The position numbers and the translations under genes were made by a program. Positions 14,728 through 22,316 of a stretch of DNA of 22,687 nucleotides are shown here, piece by piece. The notes under the pieces are model-generated. The model saw nothing but the letters and a program-made list of their open reading frames with translations. It was not told where the DNA came from and did no database searches. The DNA is from Candidatus Pelagibacter sp. GTDB lineage: Bacteria > Pseudomonadota > Alphaproteobacteria > Pelagibacterales > Pelagibacteraceae. The stretch's first letter is position 1. Each line of letters starts with the position of its first letter. The stretch is taken from NCBI GenBank assembly GCA_028408025.1, contig JAOOKL010000005.1:1-22687 (forward strand), given 5' to 3'.

Positions 14728-15781
14728 CTATATAATTATTGGAGGTGGATGTGCAGGTTTATCTTTAGCTTATGAATTAGAAATTAATGATAAACTTAAA
14801 GATAAAACTCTTGCAATAATTGAGACCCGTGAAGAATATAAAAGAGACAAAACATGGTCTTTTTGGAAAGTTTTTGACCATAATTTTGATGATTGTGTAA
14901 TTAAAAGTTGGAATAATTTTACAATTAATACTGCTGAAAACTCTTATGAATTAACAAATAAAAAATTTCCTTACCAAAGTATCGATAGTGGAAAATTTTA
15001 TAAAAAAATAAATTCTAAACTTTCCACAAATTCAAATATTAGTTTTTTCAGAAATTTAAACGAAGTCAATTCAGAAAATTCAATAATTTTTAATAGTATT
15101 TTTGAAAAAGAACTTGATAAATCTGAGTTATGGCAACACTTTCAAGGTATAGAGATAGAGACACCTAAGAACATTTTTGATGAGGAAATAATAAACTTAA
15201 TGGATTTTAATTGTGATCAGAGAAAAGATGTACATTTTTTCTACACATTACCATTCAGCAAAAATAAAGCTTTGATTGAGACTACTTGGTTATCAGATTT
15301 AGAGGATCAGAGCCTCAGAGATTATGACAATCAGTTAGAAAATTATATTAAGAATAATCTAGGTATAAAAAACTATAAAATAAATTTTACTGAAAAAGGA
15401 GCTATACCACTCTTTTCTCCATCATTAAGTAATAATGATAAAATAATTAATATTGGATCAGCGGGAGGGATGACTCGGTTAAGTACAGGTTACACTTTTT
15501 TAAACATTCAAGAACATAGTCGTTATATTGTAAAAAACATTGACAATATAAATAAAGCAAAAATATTCTCCATAGGGAAAAAATATCAATTTTTAGATAA
15601 AGTTTTTCTAAAAGTATTAGAAAAATATCCCGAAAAGATGCCTAAAATTTTTTTTAATATGTTTAAAACCTCCTCAAATACGATTATAAAATTTTTATCA
15701 AATAAAAGTAATATTATTGAAGACATAAATATTATTAGCAAAATGCCAAAATTAATTTTTTTTAAAGCAATGTTTAATTAA
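14714..15781 (+). CDS. crtY: Lycopene beta-cyclase, CrtY type
   Basis: CrtY closes both ends of lycopene to give beta-carotene. The 355-residue flavoprotein begins with the dinucleotide-binding DYIIIGGGCAGLSLAYEL (5-22), followed by RDKTWSFW (44-51), WQHFQGIEIE, FFYTLPFS and ALIETTWL, then EKGAIPLF and the signature GSAGGMTRLSTGYTFLNIQ. These are the blocks of proteobacterial CrtY rather than of the CrtL or heterodimeric types. The product is the direct substrate of the following blh. The frame overlaps crtB by 14 bases and shares one base with blh (TAATG), so translation is probably coupled through the set. Confidence 0.93.
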   Translation: MKEFDYIIIGGGCAGLSLAYELEINDKLKDKTLAIIETREEYKRDKTWSFWKVFDHNFDDCVIKSWNNFTINTAENSYELTNKKFPYQSIDSGKFYKKINSKLSTNSNISFFRNLNEVNSENSIIFNSIFEKELDKSELWQHFQGIEIETPKNIFDEEIINLMDFNCDQRKDVHFFYTLPFSKNKALIETTWLSDLEDQSLRDYDNQLENYIKNNLGIKNYKINFTEKGAIPLFSPSLSNNDKIINIGSAGGMTRLSTGYTFLNIQEHSRYIVKNIDNINKAKIFSIGKKYQFLDKVFLKVLEKYPEKMPKIFFNMFKTSSNTIIKFLSNKSNIIEDINIISKMPKLIFFKAMFN

Positions 15782-16686
15782 TGGAAAATATCAACTTTAA
15801 GCACTCAATTATATTTTTTAATTTTTGTATTTTGATAAGCCCTCTTTATCTAATGCTCAATTTTGAACCAGTTGTATTTTGCTTGTTTATAATTTTAATT
15901 TTGGGAATTTCTCACGGTGCATTAGATAATATCAAAGGAAAAAAACTTTTAAGATTATTTGGGTACAAACAAACTGTATCCTTTTATCTTATCTATATAT
16001 TAATTTCATCATTGATAATAATATTCTGGTTGATATTTCCAAATACAATTTTATTACTATTTTTGATTGTAGCCGCCTATCATTTTGGAAAAGAAGATAC
16101 AGTATTTTTTTTTAGAAAAAAGTTTTTAATATCTGAGTGTTTATTCTTCTTAAAAGGATCAACAGTAATTATGGCTCCATTATTATTAAAAAGAGAAGAA
16201 ACAAATGAAATATTTAGAATTCTTAATTTCAATGTTTTTGAGACAGAATTTTTTAGTAATGAATTTTTAATTGGAATGTTATGCCTTGGTTTTTTATCAT
16301 CTTTGTATATTTCAAAAAAAGAAAATACAAATCTTAAAAGTGTCATGATCATGGACTTCTTTTCTTTGATTATACTAAATCTTTTTTTATCGCCTATTTT
16401 AGCTTTTACTCTTTATTTTTGTTTTCTTCACTCAATTAGGCATTCTATTACTCTTATTTTTGAACTGGATAGATCTTTCAAGCCAGGACTTAATAAATTT
16501 ATAATTAAAGCCATTCCTTTAACTTTTGTAACTGCAGTAATATTTTTATTTGCGATATATTTTTTAAATAATGTTTACAAGCTTGACGAGGCTATTTATA
16601 AGGTGATTTTTATTGGTTTGGCGTCGCTTACTTTTCCGCATATATTGTTAGAATATCTTTTAGAAAAAAATGAAAAAAGAACTTAA
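15781..16686 (+). CDS. blh: Beta-carotene 15,15'-dioxygenase, Brp/Blh family (retinal synthesis)
   Basis: Blh cleaves beta-carotene into two retinals, the chromophore of proteorhodopsin. The 301-residue protein is an inner-membrane protein with about seven or eight hydrophobic segments. The histidines expected to bind the active-site iron are present: GISHGALD (His45), AAYHFGKED (His101), HSIRHSI (His217 and His221) and FPHILLEY (His287). Position directly after crtI-crtB-crtY completes the retinal pathway, which in marine bacteria nearly always accompanies a rhodopsin gene; none is in this window. The last 17 bases overlap ispH. The region just before blh has no clear ribosome site, supporting coupling to crtY. 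Confidence 0.93.
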   Translation: MENINFKHSIIFFNFCILISPLYLMLNFEPVVFCLFIILILGISHGALDNIKGKKLLRLFGYKQTVSFYLIYILISSLIIIFWLIFPNTILLLFLIVAAYHFGKEDTVFFFRKKFLISECLFFLKGSTVIMAPLLLKREETNEIFRILNFNVFETEFFSNEFLIGMLCLGFLSSLYISKKENTNLKSVMIMDFFSLIILNLFLSPILAFTLYFCFLHSIRHSITLIFELDRSFKPGLNKFIIKAIPLTFVTAVIFLFAIYFLNNVYKLDEAIYKVIFIGLASLTFPHILLEYLLEKNEKRT

Positions 16687-17614
16687 AATTTATTTAGCAT
16701 CACCAAGAGGATTCTGTGCTGGGGTAAAAAGAGCGATTGAAATAGTTGAAAAATCTATCAGCAAGTTTGGTGCTCCAGTATATGTTCGTCACGAAATAGT
16801 GCACAATAAACAGGTTGTTGAAGAATTAAAAGAGAAAGGTGCAATTTTTGTTGATGAATTATCTGACGTAGATGATGCAAGTAGACCTGTAATTTTCTCA
16901 GCTCATGGAGTTCCGAAGTCAGTCCCAGAAGAGGCTAAATTAAAAAATTTATCCTATGTAGATGCAACTTGTCCATTAGTTTCAAAAGTTCACAGAGAGT
17001 CAGAGCAATTAAATAAAAATGGTTTCGATATATTATTAATTGGACATAAAAATCACCCTGAAGTTATTGGCACAATGGGTCAACTTCCAAATGGATCAAT
17101 TAAACTAATTGAATCAATAAGTGATGTTGATCTTCTTAAAGAAAATGATTTTAAAAAACCTATGGCATATATTACTCAAACAACTCTGTCTGTAGATGAT
17201 ACAGCTGAAATAATTAAAGCTCTTAAAATTAAGTTTCCAAAAATCAAAGGCCCTATAAAAGAGGATATATGTTACGCTACGACTAACAGACAGTCCGCGG
17301 TTAAAGAGATAGCCTCCAAGTGTGATATGTTTTTTGTAGTGGGTAGCCGTAATTCGTCTAATTCTGTCAGACTAGTTGAGGTTGCAAAAAAAGCAGGTTG
17401 TAATAATTCTCATTTAATGCACTCTGAAAAAGAAATTCCTTTTAATGAAATAGATAATTCTGAAACCATCGGAATATCTTCTGGAGCGTCTGCACCAGAA
17501 AAGCTTGTTCAAACTTTGTTAGAAAGTTTAAGAAAAGATAGAAATGTTTCTATAGAAGAAGTGGTAGTTGCAGAAGAAAAGGTTATATTTAAATTGCCGA
17601 AAGAGCTCAATTAA
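16670..17614 (+). CDS. ispH: 4-hydroxy-3-methylbut-2-enyl diphosphate reductase
   Basis: IspH (LytB) makes IPP and DMAPP from HMBPP in the last MEP-pathway step with a 4Fe-4S cluster. The 314-residue protein has the three cluster cysteines: Cys16 in PRGFCAGV, Cys101 in VDATCPLV and Cys201 in DICYATTNRQ. The substrate-binding residues of the family are present in HEIVHNKQVV (41-50), FSAHGVP (76-82), HPEVIGTMGQ (129-138) and SRNSSNS. Its frame starts 17 bases inside the end of blh and ends on the first base of thrB, so the first committed isoprenoid product and the retinal genes share a transcript. In many alphaproteobacteria ispH-thrB-rnhA occur together without crt genes. Confidence 0.97.
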   Translation: MKKELKIYLASPRGFCAGVKRAIEIVEKSISKFGAPVYVRHEIVHNKQVVEELKEKGAIFVDELSDVDDASRPVIFSAHGVPKSVPEEAKLKNLSYVDATCPLVSKVHRESEQLNKNGFDILLIGHKNHPEVIGTMGQLPNGSIKLIESISDVDLLKENDFKKPMAYITQTTLSVDDTAEIIKALKIKFPKIKGPIKEDICYATTNRQSAVKEIASKCDMFFVVGSRNSSNSVRLVEVAKKAGCNNSHLMHSEKEIPFNEIDNSETIGISSGASAPEKLVQTLLESLRKDRNVSIEEVVVAEEKVIFKLPKELN

Positions 17615-18582
17615 TGGCTGTTTACACAAAATTAAATCAAAAAAATATTGAGGAAATTTTATCTAATTATAGTTTAGGTAAGTTAGACTCATTCAAAGGA
17701 ATTGAAGAAGGTATAGAAAATACAAACTATTTTTTATCAATTGACAAGAAAAAATTTATACTAACTATTTATGAAAAAAGAGTAAGATCTGCTGATCTTC
17801 CTTTCTTTTCAGATTTGATGTCATCACTAAACAAAGCTAGCTTTAAATGCCCCGCTCCAATTTCTAATAATAATAATGAAACTATTACAAATTTTGAGGG
17901 AAAAAAACTAATGATTGTCTCGTTTCTCGAAGGAAGGGCAAAACAAAATCTTTCACCTGCCAACTGTAAAACAATTGGGTCTGAGATAGCTAAAATGCAT
18001 GAGCTCACAAAGAGACTTAAATTAAATCGACAAAATGATCTCTCAGTCAATTCATGGAGAAAGTTGTTTAATTCAATTAAAGATAAGTGTGAAAGTATAC
18101 ATAAAGATCTTCCAAAATTAATTGAGGAAAATCTTAATGATGTTGAAAAAAATTGGCCAAAAAATTTACCAAAAGGAATTATTCATGCTGACTTATTTCA
18201 TGATAATATTCTTTTTATTCAAGATAAATTTAGTGGTGTAATTGACTTTTATTTCTCATGTGAAGATTTTTTTGCTTTTGAAATAGCTATTTGCTTTAAC
18301 GCTTTGTGTTTTGACGGTCTAAAAAGTAATTTGAGTTTTAACGTTACTAAAGCAAAGAATTTTATAGATGGATATACATCTGTAAGAAAATTGTCCCACG
18401 AGGAATTGAATAATATTAAGGTTTTATCTCAAGGCGCTGCTTTGAGATTCTTGCTAACTCGAGTATTCGATGCATTAAATAAAGTTGAAGGAGCAATAGT
18501 TAAAATTAAAGATCCAATGGAGTATTTAAAAAGATTAGAATTTCACAAGAGTGCAAAAAATCATGAGGATTACTTCTTTTAA
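17614..18582 (+). CDS. thrB: Homoserine kinase, ThrB2 (aminoglycoside-phosphotransferase fold)
   Basis: This kinase phosphorylates homoserine, the substrate step before threonine synthase. The 322-residue protein is of the APH-like type found in alphaproteobacteria, not the GHMP type of E. coli. The phosphotransferase motif is IIHADLFHDNILF with His191, catalytic Asp193 and Asn198, followed by the metal-binding Asp211 in GVIDFYFS. N-terminal NTNYFLSIDKKKFILTIYEKR is the nucleotide-binding lobe, with GIENTNYF conserved in ThrB2. It begins on the last base of ispH (TAATG) and ends on the first base of rnhA. The next enzyme, ThrC, is on the opposite strand at 19479-20855. Confidence 0.93.
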   Translation: MAVYTKLNQKNIEEILSNYSLGKLDSFKGIEEGIENTNYFLSIDKKKFILTIYEKRVRSADLPFFSDLMSSLNKASFKCPAPISNNNNETITNFEGKKLMIVSFLEGRAKQNLSPANCKTIGSEIAKMHELTKRLKLNRQNDLSVNSWRKLFNSIKDKCESIHKDLPKLIEENLNDVEKNWPKNLPKGIIHADLFHDNILFIQDKFSGVIDFYFSCEDFFAFEIAICFNALCFDGLKSNLSFNVTKAKNFIDGYTSVRKLSHEELNNIKVLSQGAALRFLLTRVFDALNKVEGAIVKIKDPMEYLKRLEFHKSAKNHEDYFF

Positions 18583-19004
18583 TGAAATTAAAAATTTATA
18601 CTGATGGTGCTTGCTCTGGAAATCCTGGGAAAGGAGGTTGGGCGGCAATCATATTAGATGATTCTAATCAATCAAGTATTTCTGGAAGTGAAAGTAATAC
18701 AACTAATAATAGGATGGAATTAATGGCTCCAATTATGGCATTAAAAAAAATAAGAAAGAAATCAGAAATTACAATTTTTACTGACTCAAAATATGTAAAA
18801 GATGGAATAACTGATTGGATTAAAAAGTGGAAAGTTAATAATTGGAAAAGTTCAAACAAGAAACCAGTTAAAAATAAAGATCTTTGGATTAAATTGGATA
18901 ATGTTTGCTTAAAACATAAAGTTACTTGGAAATGGGTTAAGGCGCACGCTGGCAACAAATATAATAATCTTGTTGATGAATTGGCAGTTTCGAAAACTAA
19001 ATAG
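18582..19004 (+). CDS. rnhA: Ribonuclease HI
   Basis: RNase HI degrades RNA in long RNA:DNA hybrids such as R-loops and primers. The 140 residues carry all catalytic positions: Asp8 in YTDGACSGNPG, Glu46 in NRMELMA, Asp68 in FTDSKYV, His122 in KAHAGNKYNN and Asp132 in VDELA. The basic handle region with repeated Trp-Lys (KKWKVNNWKSSNKKPVKNKDLW, about 81-102) is present. Start ATG shares one base with the thrB stop. Its 3' end overlaps by 8 bases the 3' end of the convergent peroxiredoxin gene, with no room for a terminator. Confidence 0.97.
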   Translation: MKLKIYTDGACSGNPGKGGWAAIILDDSNQSSISGSESNTTNNRMELMAPIMALKKIRKKSEITIFTDSKYVKDGITDWIKKWKVNNWKSSNKKPVKNKDLWIKLDNVCLKHKVTWKWVKAHAGNKYNNLVDELAVSKTK

Positions 19005-19482
19005 ATTTTAAAAAGCTTTCAGCTGAAGATAATTTACAAGTAGCTGTTTCTTTTTCTTCCTCTATTTTTTTAACTTCACCATTCTCCACCAACATAGTGT
19101 AGCGATTAGATCTAATTCCTAATCCTTTTTCGGATTTATCTACCTCTGCTCCAATAGTTTTTGTAAATTTAAGAAAGGGATCACCAGCCATAAATATTTT
19201 ACTTCCAGCATTTTGATTTTCGCCCCAAGCCTTCATTACATTAGGGTCATTCACAGCAATACATACAATTTTTGTAATTCCTTTTTGAGTAGCTAAGTCG
19301 TAATTTTTTATATATCCAGGAAGATGAAGAGCCGAACAAGTTTTAGTAAAAGCACCAGGCATACCTAAAATAATAGTCTTACCTTTGCAAAGATCCAATA
19401 TATCAATTTTTTTCACATCATTATTTTGGTCAAGATAAAATAATTCTGAGTTAGGTAGTTTGTCCCCTATTTTTATTCTCAT
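18997..19482 (-). CDS. Peroxiredoxin, Prx5 type
   Basis: A 161-residue thiol peroxidase reducing H2O2 and organic hydroperoxides. The active-site signature P-x3-T-x2-C is MPGAFTKTCSALHLPGY with peroxidatic Cys49; the SALHLPGY tail of the motif marks the Prx5 (glutaredoxin/AhpC-TSA redoxin) subfamily. The conserved active-site Arg is in IRSNRYTMLVENG, and VNDPNVMKAWGE is also typical. Other cysteines are Cys32, one in KIVCIAVND and one in ETATCKLSS near the C-terminus; which one resolves is not clear. No signal peptide, so cytoplasmic. Start overlaps the thrC stop by 4 bases. Confidence 0.92.
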   Translation of the reverse strand: MRIKIGDKLPNSELFYLDQNNDVKKIDILDLCKGKTIILGMPGAFTKTCSALHLPGYIKNYDLATQKGITKIVCIAVNDPNVMKAWGENQNAGSKIFMAGDPFLKFTKTIGAEVDKSEKGLGIRSNRYTMLVENGEVKKIEEEKETATCKLSSAESFLKSI

Positions 19483-20855
19483 TGTATTTTACCCAAAATA
19501 TAATTTTTTACTTCTGAATTTGAATTCCCAATAATATCAAATGTTTCCTTTTTATCTATATTCAATTTTAGATGTTCAGGTGAGACTAAATTTTTACCTA
19601 TAACTTTTTTTATTGTATCATTAAACTTGTAAGGATGAGCTGTACCAAGAACAACTATATCTCCTAAATTTTTAAAACTTTTTGCTGCTCCTACACCAGT
19701 AGCAGTGTGAGGGTCAATTACAAATTTGTGTTCCTTGTATATCTCATCAATAATACTTACTGTCTCTTCATCCGTAACTTTTACTGCTTCAAAATCTTTT
19801 TTGATTTTATCGACTTCTTTTTTTTCCAAATTAAATAAATTTTTTGATGATAAATCACTCATTAATGATCCTACCTTAGTATCGCTTTCATCTAATATAT
19901 AATAAAGCAGCCTCTCAAAATTACTGGCAACTTGAATATCCATGCTTGGTGTGATGGTTGCTTTCACCTTATCTGGTTTATATTCACCTGTATTGATTGC
20001 TCTTTGTAAAATATCATTTTTATTTGTAGCAACTATAAGTTTATTAATTGGTAAACCCATCTTTTTTGCTACATATCCAGCATAGATATCTCCAAAATTA
20101 CCAGTTGGCACTGAAAAGCTTAAATTGTTTTTTTTTAATTTGAAGAAAGAGTAAAAATAATAAACAATCTGACAAACAATTCTCACCCAATTAATAGAAT
20201 TTACGCCTGACATATTTATTTTTGATCTAAAACTATTTTCATTAAAAAGCTCTTTTACAATTTTTTGACAGTCATCAAATGAACCCTCTATAGCTATATT
20301 GTAAATATTAGTTCCTCCAATTGTTGTCATTATTTTTCTTTGAATATTAGAAATTTTATTATGTGGATGCAGAACAAAAAGATTTATATTTTTTCTATTG
20401 CTTAATGCTGCTATAGCTGCTGAACCAGTGTCGCCTGATGTAGCAACAACGACATTTACAGTTTTATCTTTTGCGACTTCTAAGTGGTCATACATATTTC
20501 CAATTACTTGCATTGCAATATCTTTAAAAGCTAAAGTGGGTCCATGATAAAGTTCGAGAAGATTTATATTTCCAATTTTTTTTATATTTACGACTTCTTT
20601 ACCTTTAAAACTACTATAAGATTTTTGAATCAGTGAGCTAAGTTCATTCTTTTTAATTTCACCTGAACAAAAATTAAAGATAATTTCGGTAGCAAGTTCA
20701 TTATAATTTAGTTGACTTAAATTATTTAGCTCTTCTTGACTATACTTCTTTATTTCAGCAGGCAAAAATAACCCTCCGCCTGGTGCAAGTCCTCTTAAGA
20801 AAATATCTTTAAAAGTAAATTCTAAAGATTTATCCCTAGTGCTAAAATAATTCAT
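19479..20855 (-). CDS. thrC: Threonine synthase
   Basis: ThrC converts O-phosphohomoserine to threonine with pyridoxal phosphate. The 458-residue protein starts MNYFSTRDKSLEFTFKDIFL, followed by GLAPGGGLFLP (22-32), as in bacterial ThrC. The PLP-binding lysine is Lys111 in ELYHGPTLAFKDIAMQ, and the phosphate-binding ATSGDTGSAAIAAL and SVPTGNFGDIYAGYVAKKMG segments are clear. Length fits the long bacterial form. It overlaps surf1 by 4 bases and the peroxiredoxin gene by 4 bases. Its substrate is made by ThrB, encoded on the opposite strand at 17614-18582. Confidence 0.96.
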   Translation of the reverse strand: MNYFSTRDKSLEFTFKDIFLRGLAPGGGLFLPAEIKKYSQEELNNLSQLNYNELATEIIFNFCSGEIKKNELSSLIQKSYSSFKGKEVVNIKKIGNINLLELYHGPTLAFKDIAMQVIGNMYDHLEVAKDKTVNVVVATSGDTGSAAIAALSNRKNINLFVLHPHNKISNIQRKIMTTIGGTNIYNIAIEGSFDDCQKIVKELFNENSFRSKINMSGVNSINWVRIVCQIVYYFYSFFKLKKNNLSFSVPTGNFGDIYAGYVAKKMGLPINKLIVATNKNDILQRAINTGEYKPDKVKATITPSMDIQVASNFERLLYYILDESDTKVGSLMSDLSSKNLFNLEKKEVDKIKKDFEAVKVTDEETVSIIDEIYKEHKFVIDPHTATGVGAAKSFKNLGDIVVLGTAHPYKFNDTIKKVIGKNLVSPEHLKLNIDKKETFDIIGNSNSEVKNYILGKIQ

Positions 20856-21514
20856 TTTTTTCTTCTAAAATACAAATAATAAAAAATAATAGAAATCGAT
20901 ATTGCATACCACGTTATAGCATATTTGAGGTGATTATTTGGCACATCAATACTAATTTTTTTTGGAAGCGGTGTCTTAGCTTGATTATCCTCTAAAAAAA
21001 TTACGAATTCATTAAATTGTTCACCTGTTGCTTCTCTTAAATCTTCTAAATTTATTGAAAACCAAATATTATTTTTGATATCGTTTTCTGGTTTAAATAT
21101 ATTTGGTTTATATATTTTTCTTAAAAGTCCAATTATTTCTTTCTCAGATTTAGGTTTAAGATTTATGCTTGGACTGTCTTTAAGTTCTTTAATTATCCAA
21201 CCTCTATTGATAAGAACGTTTTCATTTTTACTTGTTCTGAAAGGGGTTACTACATCATATCCAGGTTTTCCTCTATCATTCAAGCTATAAAGATAGATTT
21301 GATTATCATAATCAAATTTTCCTTTGGCAGTAACTCTTTGATAATTTCTCTTTATTGAATTTGAATATTCTATAGGTCTAGATTTTAATCCAAAAGTTAT
21401 TTCGCTAATCAACTCTAGTTTCCATTGTAATCTATAAAGTTGCCAGGTGCCTAATGCACAAAATATTGTTACAAACAAAATAACGAATAGTTGAAATAAA
21501 AGTGCTCTTTTCAA
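20852..21514 (-). CDS. surf1: SURF1 family cytochrome oxidase assembly protein
   Basis: SURF1 proteins deliver heme a to cytochrome oxidase subunit I. The protein has an N-terminal transmembrane helix (LLFQLFVILFVTIFCALGTWQL), the conserved GTWQLYRLQWKLELI block, a soluble periplasmic domain with NRGWI and YDVVTPF, and a C-terminal helix (ITWYAISISIIFYYLYFRRKK), giving the two-helix topology of the family. The longest frame starts with TTG at 21550 (232 residues), overlapping ctaE by 29 bases; a second TTG at 21514 gives 220 residues, begins KRALLFQ just before the helix, and lies 7 bases after the ctaE stop with GGGGAAG upstream, so I prefer it. No ATG is available near either. Its position after ctaG-ctaE fits. 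Confidence 0.88.
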   Translation of the reverse strand: MKRALLFQLFVILFVTIFCALGTWQLYRLQWKLELISEITFGLKSRPIEYSNSIKRNYQRVTAKGKFDYDNQIYLYSLNDRGKPGYDVVTPFRTSKNENVLINRGWIIKELKDSPSINLKPKSEKEIIGLLRKIYKPNIFKPENDIKNNIWFSINLEDLREATGEQFNEFVIFLEDNQAKTPLPKKISIDVPNNHLKYAITWYAISISIIFYYLYFRRKK

Positions 21515-21521
21515 TTTGAGA

Positions 21522-22313
21522 TTAACTTCCCCAAATATATATTGCAGCAAATAAGAATAGCCATACGACGTCTACAAAATGCCAATACCAAGCTGCAGCC
21601 TCAAAACCAAAATGATGTTCTGAATTAGAGTGTCCTTTCATAGATCTAAATAGGCAAACTGCTAAAAAAATAGTTCCTATTATTACGTGAAATCCGTGGA
21701 AACCCGTAGCCATATAAAAAGTTGATCCATAAATATTTCCATCGATTGTAAAAGAAGCATGTTGATATTCATAAGCTTGAAAACAAGAAAAAATAAATCC
21801 TAAAAAAACTGTTAATATCAAACCATTTACTAAAGCTTTTCTATCATTTTCTAACATTGCGTGGTGCGCCCAAGTTACTGTTGTGCCTGATAGTAGAAGG
21901 ACCAAAGTATTTATTAAAGGAATATCCCATGGATCAAATGTTTCAATATCGGGCGGAGGCCATGTCGCTCCTACTGCCTCAGTTGGAAATAAACTTGCAT
22001 TAAAATATGCCCAAAACCAAGCAACAAAAAACATAACTTCAGAGGCTATGAAAAGTGTCATCCCATATCTGTGACCTATTTGAACTATTGGGGTATGATG
22101 ACCTTCAAATTCAGCTTCCTTGATTACATCTCTCCACCACATAAAGGCTCCATAAATAACTAATGCAAAACCAACTAAAAGTAACCACAAAGCTTTAGAA
22201 TGAAAGTAATAAACAGCTCCAAATGCTAAAACCAAGGTTGCAAAAGAAACATATATAGGCCATGGACTTGGGTCTACTAAATGAAATCCGTGTTTTTTTT
22301 CTTTTGAGGACAT
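21522..22313 (-). CDS. ctaE: Cytochrome c oxidase subunit III
   Basis: Subunit III stabilises aa3-type oxidase and assists proton uptake. The 263-residue protein has about seven transmembrane segments. Family features are HGFHLVDPSPWPIYVSF at the N-terminus, GMTLFIASEVMFFVAWFWAYF, GATWPPP, TTVTWAHHAMLEND, FHGFHVIIGTIFLAVC, and HHFGFEAAAWYWHFVDVVWLFLF at the C-terminus. Length is standard. It lies between ctaG and surf1 in the order known from alphaproteobacterial oxidase operons. The gap to ctaG is 3 bases. Subunits I and II must lie beyond the right edge. Confidence 0.97.
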   Translation of the reverse strand: MSSKEKKHGFHLVDPSPWPIYVSFATLVLAFGAVYYFHSKALWLLLVGFALVIYGAFMWWRDVIKEAEFEGHHTPIVQIGHRYGMTLFIASEVMFFVAWFWAYFNASLFPTEAVGATWPPPDIETFDPWDIPLINTLVLLLSGTTVTWAHHAMLENDRKALVNGLILTVFLGFIFSCFQAYEYQHASFTIDGNIYGSTFYMATGFHGFHVIIGTIFLAVCLFRSMKGHSNSEHHFGFEAAAWYWHFVDVVWLFLFAAIYIWGS

Positions 22314-22316
22314 TTG

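Noticed and set aside
16080..18958. Minus-strand frames inside blh, thrB and rnhA
   Set aside because: All are shadows of conserved genes on the plus strand with no family resemblance.
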